From positions 682,001-746,000 of the forward strand of contig CP170506.1 of NCBI GenBank assembly GCA_042691655.1: DNA of 64,000 bases. Reading direction: 5' to 3'. The notes under the pieces were generated by a model. That model was not told where the DNA came from. It did no database searches and saw nothing but the letters and a program-made list of their open reading frames with translations. Made by a program: the position numbers and the translations under genes. Source of the DNA: UBA695 sp042691655 (GTDB lineage: Bacteria; Verrucomicrobiota; Verrucomicrobiia; Chthoniobacterales; Chthoniobacteraceae). Shown piece after piece: positions 34,465 through 44,200 of the stretch. The stretch's first letter is position 1; the number at the start of each line of letters is the position of its first letter.

Positions 34465-35808
34465 ATGACGCATTCTCTGCCTTCCGGGCAGCCGAACGAT
34501 ATTGAGCCGACCGAGATCAAACCGGCCGACGCGCCCACCGTGGCGGCGGCCATGGACATCCTGTCTGGTGACAGCCAGAAGGGCTCGCTCGCGCGACTCC
34601 TTCCCTTTCTCGGGCCCGCCTTCATCGCCTGCGTGGCCTACATCGATCCTGGCAACTTCGCCACCAACATCCAGGCCGGGGCGCAGTTTGGCTACACGCT
34701 TCTGTGGGTCGTCGTGGCCAGCAACCTGATGGCCCTGCTGGTCCAGGCGCTCTCGGCCAAGCTCGGCATCGCCACCGGCCGGAACCTCGCCGAACATTGC
34801 CGCAACGAATTTCCCCGGCCCGTGGTCTGGCTCATGTGGGTGATGATGGAAATCGTCGCCATGGCGACCGATCTGGCCGAGTTCATCGGCGCGGCTATCG
34901 GCTTCAACCTCCTTTTTGGCCTGCCGCTTTTTCCCTCGGCGCTCCTCACCGCCGTCATCACCTTCCTCGTCCTGGGCGCGGAGGTGCGCGGGTTCCGCAA
35001 GACGGAGGCCATCATCGGCGTGCTCGTCGGCGTCATTGCCGTTTCCTACCTGCTGGAAACGTGGTTCAGCCCGCCTGACTGGGCCCAGGTGGCCCGCCAC
35101 GCTTTCATCCCGCAGCTGCCCAAGGGCTCCGTGCTTCTGGCGACGGGCATTCTCGGGGCGACCGTCATGCCCCACGTCATTTTCCTGCACTCCGCCTTGA
35201 CGCAGAACCGTATCACCACGCGCGACCCCAAGCGGGCGATGCGGCTCTTCCAGTTCGAGCTGGTTGATGTCGGCATCGCCATGGGTATCGCGGGCCTGGT
35301 TAACATGGCCATGCTCGTCATGGCGGCGACCACTTTCTTCAAAACCGGCCACACCCAGGTGGCCACGCTGGAGGACGCCCACCGCACCCTCGAACCGCTC
35401 CTGGGGCACGCTTCGAGCTGGGTCTTCGCCATCGCGCTGCTGGCCTCCGGGCTCTCCTCGGCCTCCGTCGGCACCATGGCCGGGCAGGTCGTCATGCAGG
35501 GCTTCATGCGTCGGCAGATCCCCATCTGGCTGCGGCGCGCCGTCACGATGGTTCCCTCGCTGGCCGTCATTGCCATCGGGCTGGAGCCGACCCAGACGCT
35601 GGTTTTAAGCCAGGTTGTCTTAAGCTTCGGGCTCCCCTTCGCGCTGGTGCCGCTCATCCTGTTCACCCGGCGCAAGGACCTGATGGGCAATCTCGTGAAC
35701 CACCCCGTCACGACCGCCATTGCCTGGGGCGTCGCCGCCGTCATCATCGCGCTCAATGTCTGGCTGCTCATCCAAACGTTTACCGATCTCTTCGCCTCCC
35801 ATGTTTAA
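34465..35808 (+). CDS. mntH: Nramp-family divalent metal (Mn2+/Fe2+) transporter
   Basis: A 447-residue proton-coupled Nramp transporter with about 11 helices. The metal site is visible: DPGN (61-64) in the first unwound helix and GATVMPHVIF (about 231-240) in the sixth, whose Met coordinates Mn2+. Both helices are hallmarks. It imports manganese or iron across the inner membrane. The last codons overlap the start of the universal stress protein gene by 8 bases (ATG at 35801), so the two are translationally coupled. No MntR-like site was identified. Confidence 0.93.
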   Translation: MTHSLPSGQPNDIEPTEIKPADAPTVAAAMDILSGDSQKGSLARLLPFLGPAFIACVAYIDPGNFATNIQAGAQFGYTLLWVVVASNLMALLVQALSAKLGIATGRNLAEHCRNEFPRPVVWLMWVMMEIVAMATDLAEFIGAAIGFNLLFGLPLFPSALLTAVITFLVLGAEVRGFRKTEAIIGVLVGVIAVSYLLETWFSPPDWAQVARHAFIPQLPKGSVLLATGILGATVMPHVIFLHSALTQNRITTRDPKRAMRLFQFELVDVGIAMGIAGLVNMAMLVMAATTFFKTGHTQVATLEDAHRTLEPLLGHASSWVFAIALLASGLSSASVGTMAGQVVMQGFMRRQIPIWLRRAVTMVPSLAVIAIGLEPTQTLVLSQVVLSFGLPFALVPLILFTRRKDLMGNLVNHPVTTAIAWGVAAVIIALNVWLLIQTFTDLFASHV

Positions 35809-36706
35809 GCACATCATCATCCCGCTCGACGGATCGCGGCTGGCCGAGACCGTGCTCCCCACCGCCGTGCAACTGGCCCGGGCGCTCGGCGCTTCCGTCA
35901 CGCTGGTGCACGTCATCGAACGCAACCCGCCGCGCCAGATCCACGGCGAGACGCATCTGACGCTTCCCGCCGAGGCCGAGAACTACCTGGATGACGTTCG
36001 CAGGCGCTACTTTCCGCCAGAGATCACCGTGGACCAGCATGTCCACGCCGTGGCGATCGCCGACGTGGCCCAGTCGATTGTCGATCACGCGCACGAATTC
36101 GGCTCAGACCTGGTGGCCATGTGCACCCACGGCAAAAGCGGCTTGAAACAGTGGCTCTTTGGCAACCTCGCCCAGAAAGTCTCGGCGGCGCGCATCCCCG
36201 TGCTGCTGGTGCGGCCCGGTCCCGGCGGCGTCGCCCCGCTCTCCAACGGCGGACCGCTCCTGGTCCCGCTCGACGGCTCCGAGCTCCGCGAAGTGGCCCT
36301 GCCCATCGCCGCGACGCTGGCCAAGGCGTGCAGCACCTGCATCAAACTGCTCATGGTCGTCCCCACGCCGGGAACGCTTTCCGGGGTCGAGACTTCCTCG
36401 CGCATCCTGCTGCCCGCTACCACCAAGGCGATGCTCGACCTGGTGAAAGAGGACGCCGTGCACTACGTCCGGGGCCTTGCCGAGAAGCTGCAGAGCGATC
36501 CCGCGGTGCACGTCAGCGGCCACGTGATCGAGGGCGAGGTGGCCCAGGTGATCGCCGATGCCTCGCAGAGTCTCGGCGTGGATTGGATCGTCATGGGAAC
36601 CTCCGCGCGCGCAGGCATGGACGCTTTCTGGAGCGGCAGCGTGGCCCCGAAGGTTTTCAGCCGCATCTACCGGCCGCTGCTGCTGATTCCCGGTGTTGAG
36701 GAATAA
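35801..36706 (+). CDS. Tandem universal stress protein
   Basis: A 301-residue protein with two USP domains. Domain 1 (1-145) starts MFKHIIIPLDGS and has the ATP-binding loop THGKSGLKQWLFGN; domain 2 (150-300) has LLVPLDGSELRE and MGTSARAGMDAFWSGS, a degenerate version of the loop. Such fused dimers bind ATP or act in stress responses. The ATG at 35801 lies inside the mntH stop region, so expression is tied to metal uptake; a regulatory role for the transporter is plausible but inferred. Confidence 0.9.
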   Translation: MFKHIIIPLDGSRLAETVLPTAVQLARALGASVTLVHVIERNPPRQIHGETHLTLPAEAENYLDDVRRRYFPPEITVDQHVHAVAIADVAQSIVDHAHEFGSDLVAMCTHGKSGLKQWLFGNLAQKVSAARIPVLLVRPGPGGVAPLSNGGPLLVPLDGSELREVALPIAATLAKACSTCIKLLMVVPTPGTLSGVETSSRILLPATTKAMLDLVKEDAVHYVRGLAEKLQSDPAVHVSGHVIEGEVAQVIADASQSLGVDWIVMGTSARAGMDAFWSGSVAPKVFSRIYRPLLLIPGVEE

Positions 36707-36720
36707 TCCTAAAAGCAGAG

Positions 36721-36862
36721 ATAGCCGCAAAAAGGCGCAAGAGGCGCAAAATAAGAGCCATTCGCTTCGGGGTACAGACTTACCCGGAGAGCGCCCCTTC
36801 ATTCAGGTATTGCGTTGCCCGAACCTTCTGCTTCTGCGCTTTTTGCGCCTTTTTGCGGCTAT
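36721..36862. repeat. Inverted repeat between usp and rsmD
   Basis: Perfect 20-bp arms (36721-36740, ATAGCCGCAAAAAGGCGCAA, and 36843-36862) flank about 100 bases. The same CGCAAA theme occurs in the other intergenic repeats. The sequence CCTAA/TTAGG also occurs outside both arms. Confidence 0.7.
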
Positions 36863-36924
36863 TCCCCATGAGGCTCTTAGGATAATCCTTTCCCCCGCAT
36901 CGCCGGTTCGGATAGGTTGACAAA

Positions 36925-37479
36925 ATGCGAGTAGTATCAGGCATTGCCGGGGGAATTCCCTTAATTGCGCCAAAAACCGATTTGCGGCCCACCATGGACC
37001 GTGTGAAGGGAGCCATTTTCGACAGCCTCGGCGAATCGATCATCGGAGCCCGCGTACTGGATCTTTTTTCCGGCAGCGGTTCGCTGGGCATCGAGGCGCT
37101 GAGCCGGGGCGCGGCTGCCGCCGACCTGGTGGAAAAAGACGCGCGCGCCGAGGCGGCCATCCGCGCCAACCTCGCCAAGACGAAGCTGCAAGGTGCCACC
37201 GTTCACATCATGGACGTCTTCAGCTATCTCCACCGCGTGGCCCCCGAGGCGGTCTTCAATATCATCATCGCCGATCCGCCCTACGCCAAGGCGAAAGGCG
37301 AGCGCGACTTCGGCCTGGAGCTGCTCGGCGAACCGGCGTTGGCCCAGGCGCTCGTTCCCGGCGGCCTTTTTATTCTCGAAAAGCTTCCCGGTGCGCCGGT
37401 TCCGAAAAACTCCGGCTGGGAGCTGCTCCGCGAGCGCCGCTACGGAGCCACCGAAGTCGCCTACCTCCGGCGCGCCTGA
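36925..37479 (+). CDS. rsmD: 16S rRNA G966 N2-methyltransferase
   Basis: A 184-residue RsmD. Family features: MRVVSGIAGGIPL, RPTMDRVKGAIFDSL, the SAM motif VLDLFSGSGSLGIEA and the catalytic motif IIADPPYAKAKG with DPPY. It methylates G966 in the 30S decoding region. It is followed after 12 bases by waaA on the same strand, an uncommon pairing but plausible as an operon. Confidence 0.93.
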   Translation: MRVVSGIAGGIPLIAPKTDLRPTMDRVKGAIFDSLGESIIGARVLDLFSGSGSLGIEALSRGAAAADLVEKDARAEAAIRANLAKTKLQGATVHIMDVFSYLHRVAPEAVFNIIIADPPYAKAKGERDFGLELLGEPALAQALVPGGLFILEKLPGAPVPKNSGWELLRERRYGATEVAYLRRA

Positions 37480-37491
37480 TCTTTTTCCGTC

Positions 37492-38826
37492 ATGCCCAGT
37501 TCCCGTTCTTTTCCCGCTGCCGTCCGGCTGCCGCTTTCGGTCTACCGGTTGCTTTTTCCCGTTGTCTTTCTGCTCCTGCTGCCCGCCTACCTGGGGCGCA
37601 TGTTCCGGCGCGGCCACTACGTTGAGAAATTCGGCCAGCGCCTCGGATGCTTTTCCCCGGCGGACCGCGAGACCCTGGGCCAAGGCGGCTGGATCTGGAT
37701 TCACGCCGTCAGCGTGGGCGAGATGATGATGGGCCTGAAGCTCGCCCGCGTGCTGCTGGCCGAACGGCCCGAGGCCCGCGTGCTTATTTCGGCCACCACC
37801 TCCACCGGCTTCACCGTGGCCCGTGAACAGATCGCGCGCGGCGGCCTGCCCTTTGAGCTCATCTACTACCCCGTCGATTGGCTGCCCGGTGTTCGCCGCA
37901 CGCTGGCCCTCGTGCGGCCCTCGCAGCTCATCATGGTCGACAAGGAACTCTGGCCCAACATGGTCGCCGAGTGCTTCGAGCGCGGGATCCCCGTTTCCAT
38001 CGTCAACGCCCGCCTCAGCCCCAAGTCCGAACGCGGTTTCCGCAAATGGAGCCGCTGGACGGGCCCCTTCTTCGGTATGATCGAGCGCGTTTGCGTCCAG
38101 GAGCCGGAAGATATTGCCCGCTGGCAGGCGCTGGGCGTGCGGCCCGAGGCGCTCCATTGCACCGGCAGCTTGAAATATGACTTCGCGGTGAGCGAAGCCG
38201 ATCATATCGCGGAGTTCCGCGCGCTGCTGAGCCGCATCGGCGTCACGCCCGAGACGCCCATTCTGCTAGGCGGCAGCACCTTCCCTGGCGAAGAGGCGAT
38301 CCTCGCCCGCGTGCTTGCTTCATTGCGCCAACGCTGGCCCGAGCTCTTGCTGATCGTCGTGCCGCGCCATGTCGAACGGACTCCCGAGGTAGAGAGCGAG
38401 CTGCGCGCAAGCGGCCTCGCCGTCGCGCTCCGCTCCACCCTGGCCGATGCGCCCGCTGGCAGCCCGCGCCCGGACGTTCTCATCGTCAACACGACCGGCG
38501 AGCTGCGGGATTGGTACGCCGTGGCCTCTGTTTGTTTCATCGGGAAAAGCCTCACGGCCATCGGCGGGCAGAACCCGGCCGAGCCGGTCCTCGTGGGGCG
38601 TCCCGTCGTATTCGGTTCGCATATGGAAAACTTTGAGGCGCTGGTGCGGCAATTTCTCGCGGCCAGCGGCGCGGTGCAAGTTTCCAGCGAGGCGGAGCTC
38701 ACGCAGGCGGTCGGCGAACTGCTGGAATCCCCCGCGCGCGGCGAGGCGCTCGTTGCCGCCGCCAAGCGCGTGCTCGCAGTGCATCTTGGAGCAAATAGCC
38801 GCACGGCTCACTTGCTATTGTACTAA
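37492..38826 (+). CDS. waaA: 3-deoxy-D-manno-octulosonic acid (Kdo) transferase
   Basis: A 444-residue GT30 enzyme that adds Kdo to lipid A precursors at the inner membrane, a marker of LPS-type outer membranes. An N-terminal hydrophobic anchor (RLLFPVVFLLLLPAYLG) precedes HAVSVGEMMMG, the ELWPN motif, RLSPKSERG and, near the C-terminus, GQNPAEPVLVGRP and FGSHMENFE. The usual TELWPN is DKELWPN here. Kdo is the expected donor. Co-directional with rsmD, 12 bases downstream. Confidence 0.93.
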   Translation: MPSSRSFPAAVRLPLSVYRLLFPVVFLLLLPAYLGRMFRRGHYVEKFGQRLGCFSPADRETLGQGGWIWIHAVSVGEMMMGLKLARVLLAERPEARVLISATTSTGFTVAREQIARGGLPFELIYYPVDWLPGVRRTLALVRPSQLIMVDKELWPNMVAECFERGIPVSIVNARLSPKSERGFRKWSRWTGPFFGMIERVCVQEPEDIARWQALGVRPEALHCTGSLKYDFAVSEADHIAEFRALLSRIGVTPETPILLGGSTFPGEEAILARVLASLRQRWPELLLIVVPRHVERTPEVESELRASGLAVALRSTLADAPAGSPRPDVLIVNTTGELRDWYAVASVCFIGKSLTAIGGQNPAEPVLVGRPVVFGSHMENFEALVRQFLAASGAVQVSSEAELTQAVGELLESPARGEALVAAAKRVLAVHLGANSRTAHLLLY

Positions 38827-38954
38827 GGCCTGTTAACGCAAAACGCTTAACGGAATCTTAATGAAGTTAAAAGATCCTTAATAATACAGGAGGCTCTTTT
38901 TGATTTAAGCTTGGGGAAATTGCCTAAATGTACCTAATGATCTGCGCCGATGTA
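38827..38954. other. AT-rich spacer after waaA
   Basis: About 130 AT-rich bases between waaA and the 12-bp repeat array. No gene, terminator or known RNA is seen. The composition differs sharply from the flanking waaA gene. Confidence 0.35.
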
Positions 38955-39002
38955 CGAATAAAACATCGAATAAAACAGCGAATGAAACACTGTATAAAAC
39001 AA
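38955..39002. repeat. Four tandem 12-bp iteron-like direct repeats
   Basis: Units at 38955, 38967, 38979 and 38991: CGAATAAAACAT, CGAATAAAACAG, CGAATGAAACAC and TGTATAAAACAA. Spacing is one helical turn and a bit (12 bp), like operators of ribbon-helix-helix proteins. Two RHH genes are within 700 bases. Confidence 0.7.
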
Positions 39003-39036
39003 CGCGCTTCAAGCCGTAAGCAGCTCGAAGCGCGTT
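39001..39036 (-). terminator. Hairpin, probable terminator of the minus-strand RHH gene
   Basis: A 10-bp perfect stem (39001-39010 AACGCGCTTC with 39027-39036) and a partial 3-bp inner stem. On the minus strand a TTTT run (38996-38999) follows, as expected for a terminator of the gene ending at 39108. Confidence 0.55.
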
Positions 39037-39107
39037 GACATAACTATCTGGTTCCGGCCTTCGTTGAAGAGGGCTATACCGATCGCAATTCCCTTGTTTT
39101 AAGGGAC

Positions 39108-39380
39108 TTACTTCTTGGACTTAGCCCGTTTGGCGGGCTTGGCCGGCTTGGCGACTTTAGCGGGTTTAACGCTTTTGGCGCCGCGGGTCGTCTTGTGGGT
39201 AGGGGTCGCCGTTGCGGTGGCGGCGTGAAGAACATCTTCACGAGTCACACCGCCTTCCGCGTCGCGCTGAATCAACCAGGCGATGTATGCGGAAAACGAC
39301 TGACCGAATCCACGTTTGGCTGCGATCTGTTGCCCGGCTTCATAAACCGGATCTTCTAGGGTGATACTGGTACGTTTGAT
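39108..39380 (-). CDS. Ribbon-helix-helix-like protein with basic AK-rich tail; start unclear
   Basis: About 90 residues. N-terminal part IKRTSITLEDPVYEAGQQIA and KRGFGQSFSAYIAWLIQRD closely parallels the RHH protein at 39640-39831 (RRTSISLPEELLREGQRLAK). A C-terminal tail of P-A-K units (PAKVAKPAKPAKRAKSKK) is Lys-rich. There is no ATG, GTG or TTG before the RHH domain: the best start is ATC 39380 with GAGG 8 bases upstream. Rare non-canonical initiation, a sequence error, a programmed shift or decay are all possible. A separate short frame starting ATG 39504 stops just upstream in another frame. Confidence 0.5.
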   Translation of the reverse strand: MKRTSITLEDPVYEAGQQIAAKRGFGQSFSAYIAWLIQRDAEGGVTREDVLHAATATATPTHKTTRGAKSVKPAKVAKPAKPAKRAKSKK

Positions 39381-39592
39381 AGGAAGGTCCTCGTTAGGGT
39401 TCGCTTTACTTAACGGCGGAAACGCCTTTCTGGATGTATAAAAAATCCGCTTGGGGATTCTTTTTTAATCCAATTGGGTTTCGCTTATAAATCCCGGAAC
39501 CCATTGGGATTTGATTAAGATATTACAAAGTGACACGCTCGTCCAGTAGTAATATTGCAGATAGCGGATTTGTTGCTCACACCGGAATATGC
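39381..39592. other. Divergent control region between two RHH genes
   Basis: About 210 AT-rich bases between the two RHH genes. It should hold promoters and operators, and I see one plausible promoter for the plus-strand gene (39593-39622). No other repeated sites were clear by eye. Confidence 0.35.
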
Positions 39593-39622
39593 TTGCCGGT
39601 GCGTGGGGAAAGGTCGTATTAC
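39593..39622 (+). promoter_or_regulatory. Putative promoter of RHH gene 2
   Basis: TTGCCG (39593-39598), 18 bases, TATTAC (39617-39622), with ATG 39640 after 17 bases. Confidence 0.4.
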
Positions 39623-39639
39623 GCCGTCTGCAATTTATT

Positions 39640-39831
39640 ATGGAGAGTTCAACCCGACGAACCTCGATTTCATTACCAGAAGAACTTTTGCGCGAGGGAC
39701 AACGACTGGCGAAACTTCGCCGCCGCAATTTTTCCAACTACGTCGCAGGCTTGATCGCGGCAGATTCGAGGAAATCGGGGTCCAAACTGATCTTCCCCCC
39801 CGCACCGGGCTCGCGCACCAAACTGCGGTAG
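39640..39831 (+). CDS. Ribbon-helix-helix (CopG-like) protein
   Basis: A 63-residue protein. RRTSISLPEELLREGQRLAK (6-25) gives the beta-strand and first helix, and RRRNFSNYVAGLIAADSRK the second helix of an RHH DNA-binding domain. A short Pro-rich, positively charged end follows (PPAPGSRTKLR). RHH proteins act as dimers on direct or inverted repeats; antitoxin, partition and copy-control proteins belong here. No toxin gene is adjacent. It is 63 bases upstream of sbcD on the same strand. Confidence 0.7.
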   Translation: MESSTRRTSISLPEELLREGQRLAKLRRRNFSNYVAGLIAADSRKSGSKLIFPPAPGSRTKLR

Positions 39832-39894
39832 CCCGCCGGTTTCGTAGTTTACGTGCTGGCGTGGGGCGAAAAGTGGCGGCATAGTTTGCCGATC

Positions 39895-41169
39895 ATGAAT
39901 CCCGCCCATCCCATTCCCCCCAAGCGCAAGGGCGCGTTGCGCGTCGTGCACACGGCGGATTGGCATCTGGGCAAGCCGCTGGCGGATCTCGACCGCACGG
40001 AGGATTTTCGCCATTTCCTGGCGTTCCTTTTGGAAACGCTCATCGCCACTCAGGCCGATGCGCTGCTGGTCGCGGGCGACGTTTTCGACGGGGCCACGCC
40101 GCCGAAAGCCGCCGAGCGCCTCTATTACGACTTTCTTTCCGCCCTCTACCGCGAGACCTCCTGCGAGGCCGTCATTACGGCGGGCAACCACGATTCGCCT
40201 TCGCAGTTGGAAGCCCCCAAAACACTGCTCGGCGTCTTGAGGACCCGCGTGAGCGCCACAGTTCCCGCCGACAAGGCCGAGTGGCTCATCCCGCTGCCCT
40301 CGGCGGAAAACGCGGCGCTGGTTGTGGCGGCGGTTCCCTTCCTGCGCGAACGCGATTTGCGCACTGGGCGCCTCGGCCAGAGCGCGGCGGAAATTGAGCG
40401 CGATCTGCGCGAGGGAATCCGTGCGCGCTACCGCGAGACGGCTGAGGCGGCAGCGGATTGGACCCGGCGCGGCGTGCCGCTCGTGGCCATGGGGCACCTT
40501 ACCGCGCTCGGCTCGGCGGTCTCGGAAAGCGAACGGGAAATCCACGTCGGCGGCCTGGGTCAGGTGGGCGCGGATGCCTTTCCCGGGGAATTCGCCTACG
40601 TGGCTCTGGGGCATCTTCACCGGCCCCAATCGGTGGGAGGACTAGATCATATCCGATACAGCGGCTCCCCGCTGGCCTTGAGCTTTGGCGAGGCGGCCGA
40701 TGCCAAGGAGCTGCGGTTCCTCGACTTTGAAGAGGGCGCGCTCCGCTCCAGCGTGGCCCTGCCCGTGCCGCAGCCGCGAACGCTTGCCGTGCTAAAGACC
40801 CCCGCCGCCGGGCTCAAAACGGCGCTGGCGGATTTCCAACCCCGCCCCTCGGAGCTGATGCCGTGGGTGGAGGTCGTCGTCGAAGGGGGCCTCCCCGGGG
40901 CCGAGCTCTACGAGGAAGTGCAGGAACTGGCGAAAGGCCGCCCCTTCCAGGTCGTCAAAGTCAGCGCCGAAAACGAAGCGGCGCGCCCCGGGCTCGAACT
41001 GACCGACCGCCAGGCCGACCAGGAAGCCGAAGACCTGCTCTCGGACCCCAAAGCGGTCTTTCAGCGGCGGCTCGACGCGGAACCGGACCTCGACGAGGGC
41101 TCCCGGGTGGCGCTCGAAACGGCTTTCGCTGAGCTCTACAACCGCTATCTGGAAGCCCCGGCCCAATAA
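39895..41169 (+). CDS. sbcD: Exonuclease subunit SbcD
   Basis: A 424-residue Mre11-like phosphoesterase. Metal-binding motifs in order: HTADWHLGK, AGDVFDGATPP, TAGNHDSPSQL and ALGHLHRPQ. It forms the SbcCD nuclease, which cleaves DNA hairpins and long palindromes. ATG 39895 is used; the frame continues to 39853 without family support. It is followed after 69 bases by sbcC. This is notable because the window also carries a large nested palindrome. Confidence 0.93.
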   Translation: MNPAHPIPPKRKGALRVVHTADWHLGKPLADLDRTEDFRHFLAFLLETLIATQADALLVAGDVFDGATPPKAAERLYYDFLSALYRETSCEAVITAGNHDSPSQLEAPKTLLGVLRTRVSATVPADKAEWLIPLPSAENAALVVAAVPFLRERDLRTGRLGQSAAEIERDLREGIRARYRETAEAAADWTRRGVPLVAMGHLTALGSAVSESEREIHVGGLGQVGADAFPGEFAYVALGHLHRPQSVGGLDHIRYSGSPLALSFGEAADAKELRFLDFEEGALRSSVALPVPQPRTLAVLKTPAAGLKTALADFQPRPSELMPWVEVVVEGGLPGAELYEEVQELAKGRPFQVVKVSAENEAARPGLELTDRQADQEAEDLLSDPKAVFQRRLDAEPDLDEGSRVALETAFAELYNRYLEAPAQ

Positions 41170-41238
41170 TTTTTCCGATAAATTGTCGGAAATCCCGGGG
41201 GATCTTGGTATGGTACGGTCTTAGTTCCGTTTCCCCCC

Positions 41239-44200
41239 ATGCGCATTCTCCGAATTCAGTTCGAAAACCTCAACTCGTTGCCTTGTGGCGACATTGATCT
41301 GGAGCACGGTGCGCTGGCCGAGGCGGGGATTTTCGCGATCACGGGGCCGACCGGCGCGGGGAAATCGACCCTCCTGGACGCCCTGACGCTCGCTCTCTAC
41401 GGACGCGCCTCCCGGTATGGCAAAACGCCCAACCCGGAGAACATGATGAGCCGCCACAGTGGGTCCTGCCGGGCCGAGGTCCTCTTTGAGGTGCCCCGGG
41501 GCCGCTTCGTCGCGCGCTGGGAGCTGCGCCGCGCCCGCAACAAACCCGACGGCAAGCTGCAAGCCGCCCGCCGCAGCGTCGTCGAGGAAGGGGCGGGGAG
41601 CGTCCTGGCGCAGAAAATCGACGAGGCCGACCGCGTCATCGAGGAGATTACCGGGTTGGATTACGAACGCTTTCGCCGCTCCGTCCTGCTGGCCCAGGGG
41701 GAGTTTGGCCAATTTTTCAAATCCAAGCCGCAGGAACGCGCCGCGCTGCTGGAGAGCCTCACGGGCACCATCGTTTACTCCGAATTAAGCCGCCTGGCCT
41801 TCCGTGAGGCCACCGATCGGGAGACCGCGCTGGCCGCTCGCCGCGAAGCCCTGGGCCGGGTAACGCTCTTTACTGAGGAGGAGCGTGCCGCGAAAGCCGG
41901 GGAAATCGACGCCCTTTCCGCGCAGATCGCGCAGCTTAACGCCGAGCGCGCCGGAGCCGCCGCCCAGGTGGAAGCCGGGCGTCAACTGCTGGCCCGCTTA
42001 GGCGAGGAAGCCGGGCTCGCCGAACGCGAAGCCGCCCTGGCCCGCGAAGCCGAGGCCGCCGCGCCGCGCCGGGAGCGCCTGGGGCAGCATCGCCAGAGCG
42101 CCCCTTTCGCCGCCCCGCTCCAGACCCTCGACGCCCTCAAGCGCCAGTACGCCGCCGTTTTGATTCAGTCCGGGGAAGCCGCCGCCGGGGCCGAAACCGC
42201 CCGCCGGGAACTTTCCGCCGGTCTGAGGGCTGCCCAGAGCGTCGCCGCCCGCCGGGTTGCAGAAGCCGAAGCCGCCATCGCGAGCGCCCGGGAGGAAGTC
42301 GCGAAACTCGACGAAGGGCTTGCCGAAGCCGAAAAAGCCGAGAAAGCCGCCGAGGCCCGGGTGACCGAGGCGACCCACAAACTGGAGCAGGGGCTCCGGG
42401 GCCGCACACTGGAGGCGGCCATTCAGGAATTTACCAAACTCGAAGACCGCCGCAACGCGCTGCTGGCCTTGCGCGCCGCCATGGAAAAGCGCGATGCCAC
42501 CGCCGCCGAGGCCGCGCGCCTGGCCGACGATGAGACCGCGCTCGAAGCGGAGATCGAGACCGCCCGCCGCGAAAAGGCAGAGACCGCCCAGGAGGCCGAG
42601 ACCCAGGCAAAGCTGCTCGAATCCGCACGCGTCGCCTTGGAGTTCGAGATCCGCATCGCCGGGATGGCCGATCAGCGCGCCCAGCTGGAGGACGGCAAGC
42701 CGTGCCCGCTCTGCGGTTCGCCGGACCACCCGTACCGCCAGGGCGGGCTGCTCGCCAACTCGCCCATCGAAGAAGCCCATCGCAACCTGAGTGCCGCCCA
42801 GCTGGCCAACAACACCGCCGCCAGGGAGGCCCTCCTGGCGGGCGAGAACCTGACTCGCGCCGAAGAACGCTTCGCCGGGATCACCAAGCGCCGGGGCGAA
42901 CTCCGCTGGCAGCAGACCTCCGAGCACGAAGCCGTCGAGCGCATCGCCCGTTCGGTGCGCATTTACACCACCGACGCGCTGGAGGAGGCCTTCGCTGAAC
43001 TGGAAAAGACCCGGGCCGACCACGAAGCGCTCACTCAATCCATCCGCTCCGCTGAGGCCGCCCGCAACTTGGCCGAAAAGCACCTGCTTTCCCTGCAAGG
43101 CCGCGTGGCCCAGCTTCGCGAAAAGCGCGCGGGCATCCAGAACGGCCTCGCCGCGCTGGGCGACCGCCTGAGCGCCCTTTCGCAAGAAGCCGAACGGCTC
43201 GCCAGCCCGAAATGGGCCGAGGGGCTCGACCTCGCCGCCCCGGATGGCCGCCCTCTCCCGCGCTGGCGGAGCCTCGAAGAAGCCCGCGAGGGGCTCGAAG
43301 CGCTCCGGGCCTGCCAGGCCGAGGCCGGAGCCAAAGCCCAGGAGCGCCAGACCCAGTGTGAGCAATTGCACAAAGCCTCCGACTCGCAGCTTGCGGAATT
43401 GACCAAGCTGCTTGCCGGGTCCGCTTTTGCCGACGTGGAGGCCCTGCACGCCGCCCGGCTTGATCCCGAGGAAGCCGCGAAAATCGAGCGTTGGGAAACC
43501 GCGCACACCGCCCAAGCCCAGGCCCTCGGAGGGCAGCTCCGGCAGGTTCGCGACCAAATCGCGCGCCTGCGTAGCGAAAGCCGCCCGCCGGAAGGGGAGG
43601 CCCTCGTCGCACTGGAGACGCAGTGCCGCGGCCTCGAAACGCAAATCGCCGCCGCCACCGACCGTCGCGCGGCCGTTCGCGCCGACCTGGACCGCGACCG
43701 CGAGGCCCGCCAATCCCTGGCCGAGGGGCTCGCCGAGCTGGAGAAAGAGGAAAAAGCGCTCTCCGTCTGGAGCCGCCTGCGCCAGATGATCGGCTCCGCC
43801 AGCGGGAATGCCTTCCAGGAATTTGCCCAAGGGCTTTCGCTCGACCTGCTCGTGCGCCACGCCAATCGCCACCTCACCCGCCTGAGCGACCGCTACCGGC
43901 TGCGCCGCGTGGAGGGGGGCGAGCTGACGCTCGAAGTCGTCGACCTGCACCAGGCCGGGGCCATCCGCCCCATGGCCAGCCTTTCCGGCGGCGAGAGCTT
44001 CCTGGCCAGCCTCGCGCTCGCCCTGGGCCTCTCCGACCTCGCCGGGCGCAACGTCCGGATCGATTCCCTTTTCATCGACGAAGGCTTCGGCTCGCTCGAC
44101 GCCGACACGCTCGACCTCGCCGTCTCCGCGCTCGATTCCCTGCGCCTGGCCAACAAGACCGTCGGCGTCATCTCGCACGTCGAGCTGCTCAAAGAGCGCA

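Noticed and set aside
39555..39884. A 109-residue plus-strand frame over the second RHH gene
   Set aside because: It overlaps the RHH gene in another frame and shows no protein-like pattern; the RHH frame at 39640 has clear motifs.
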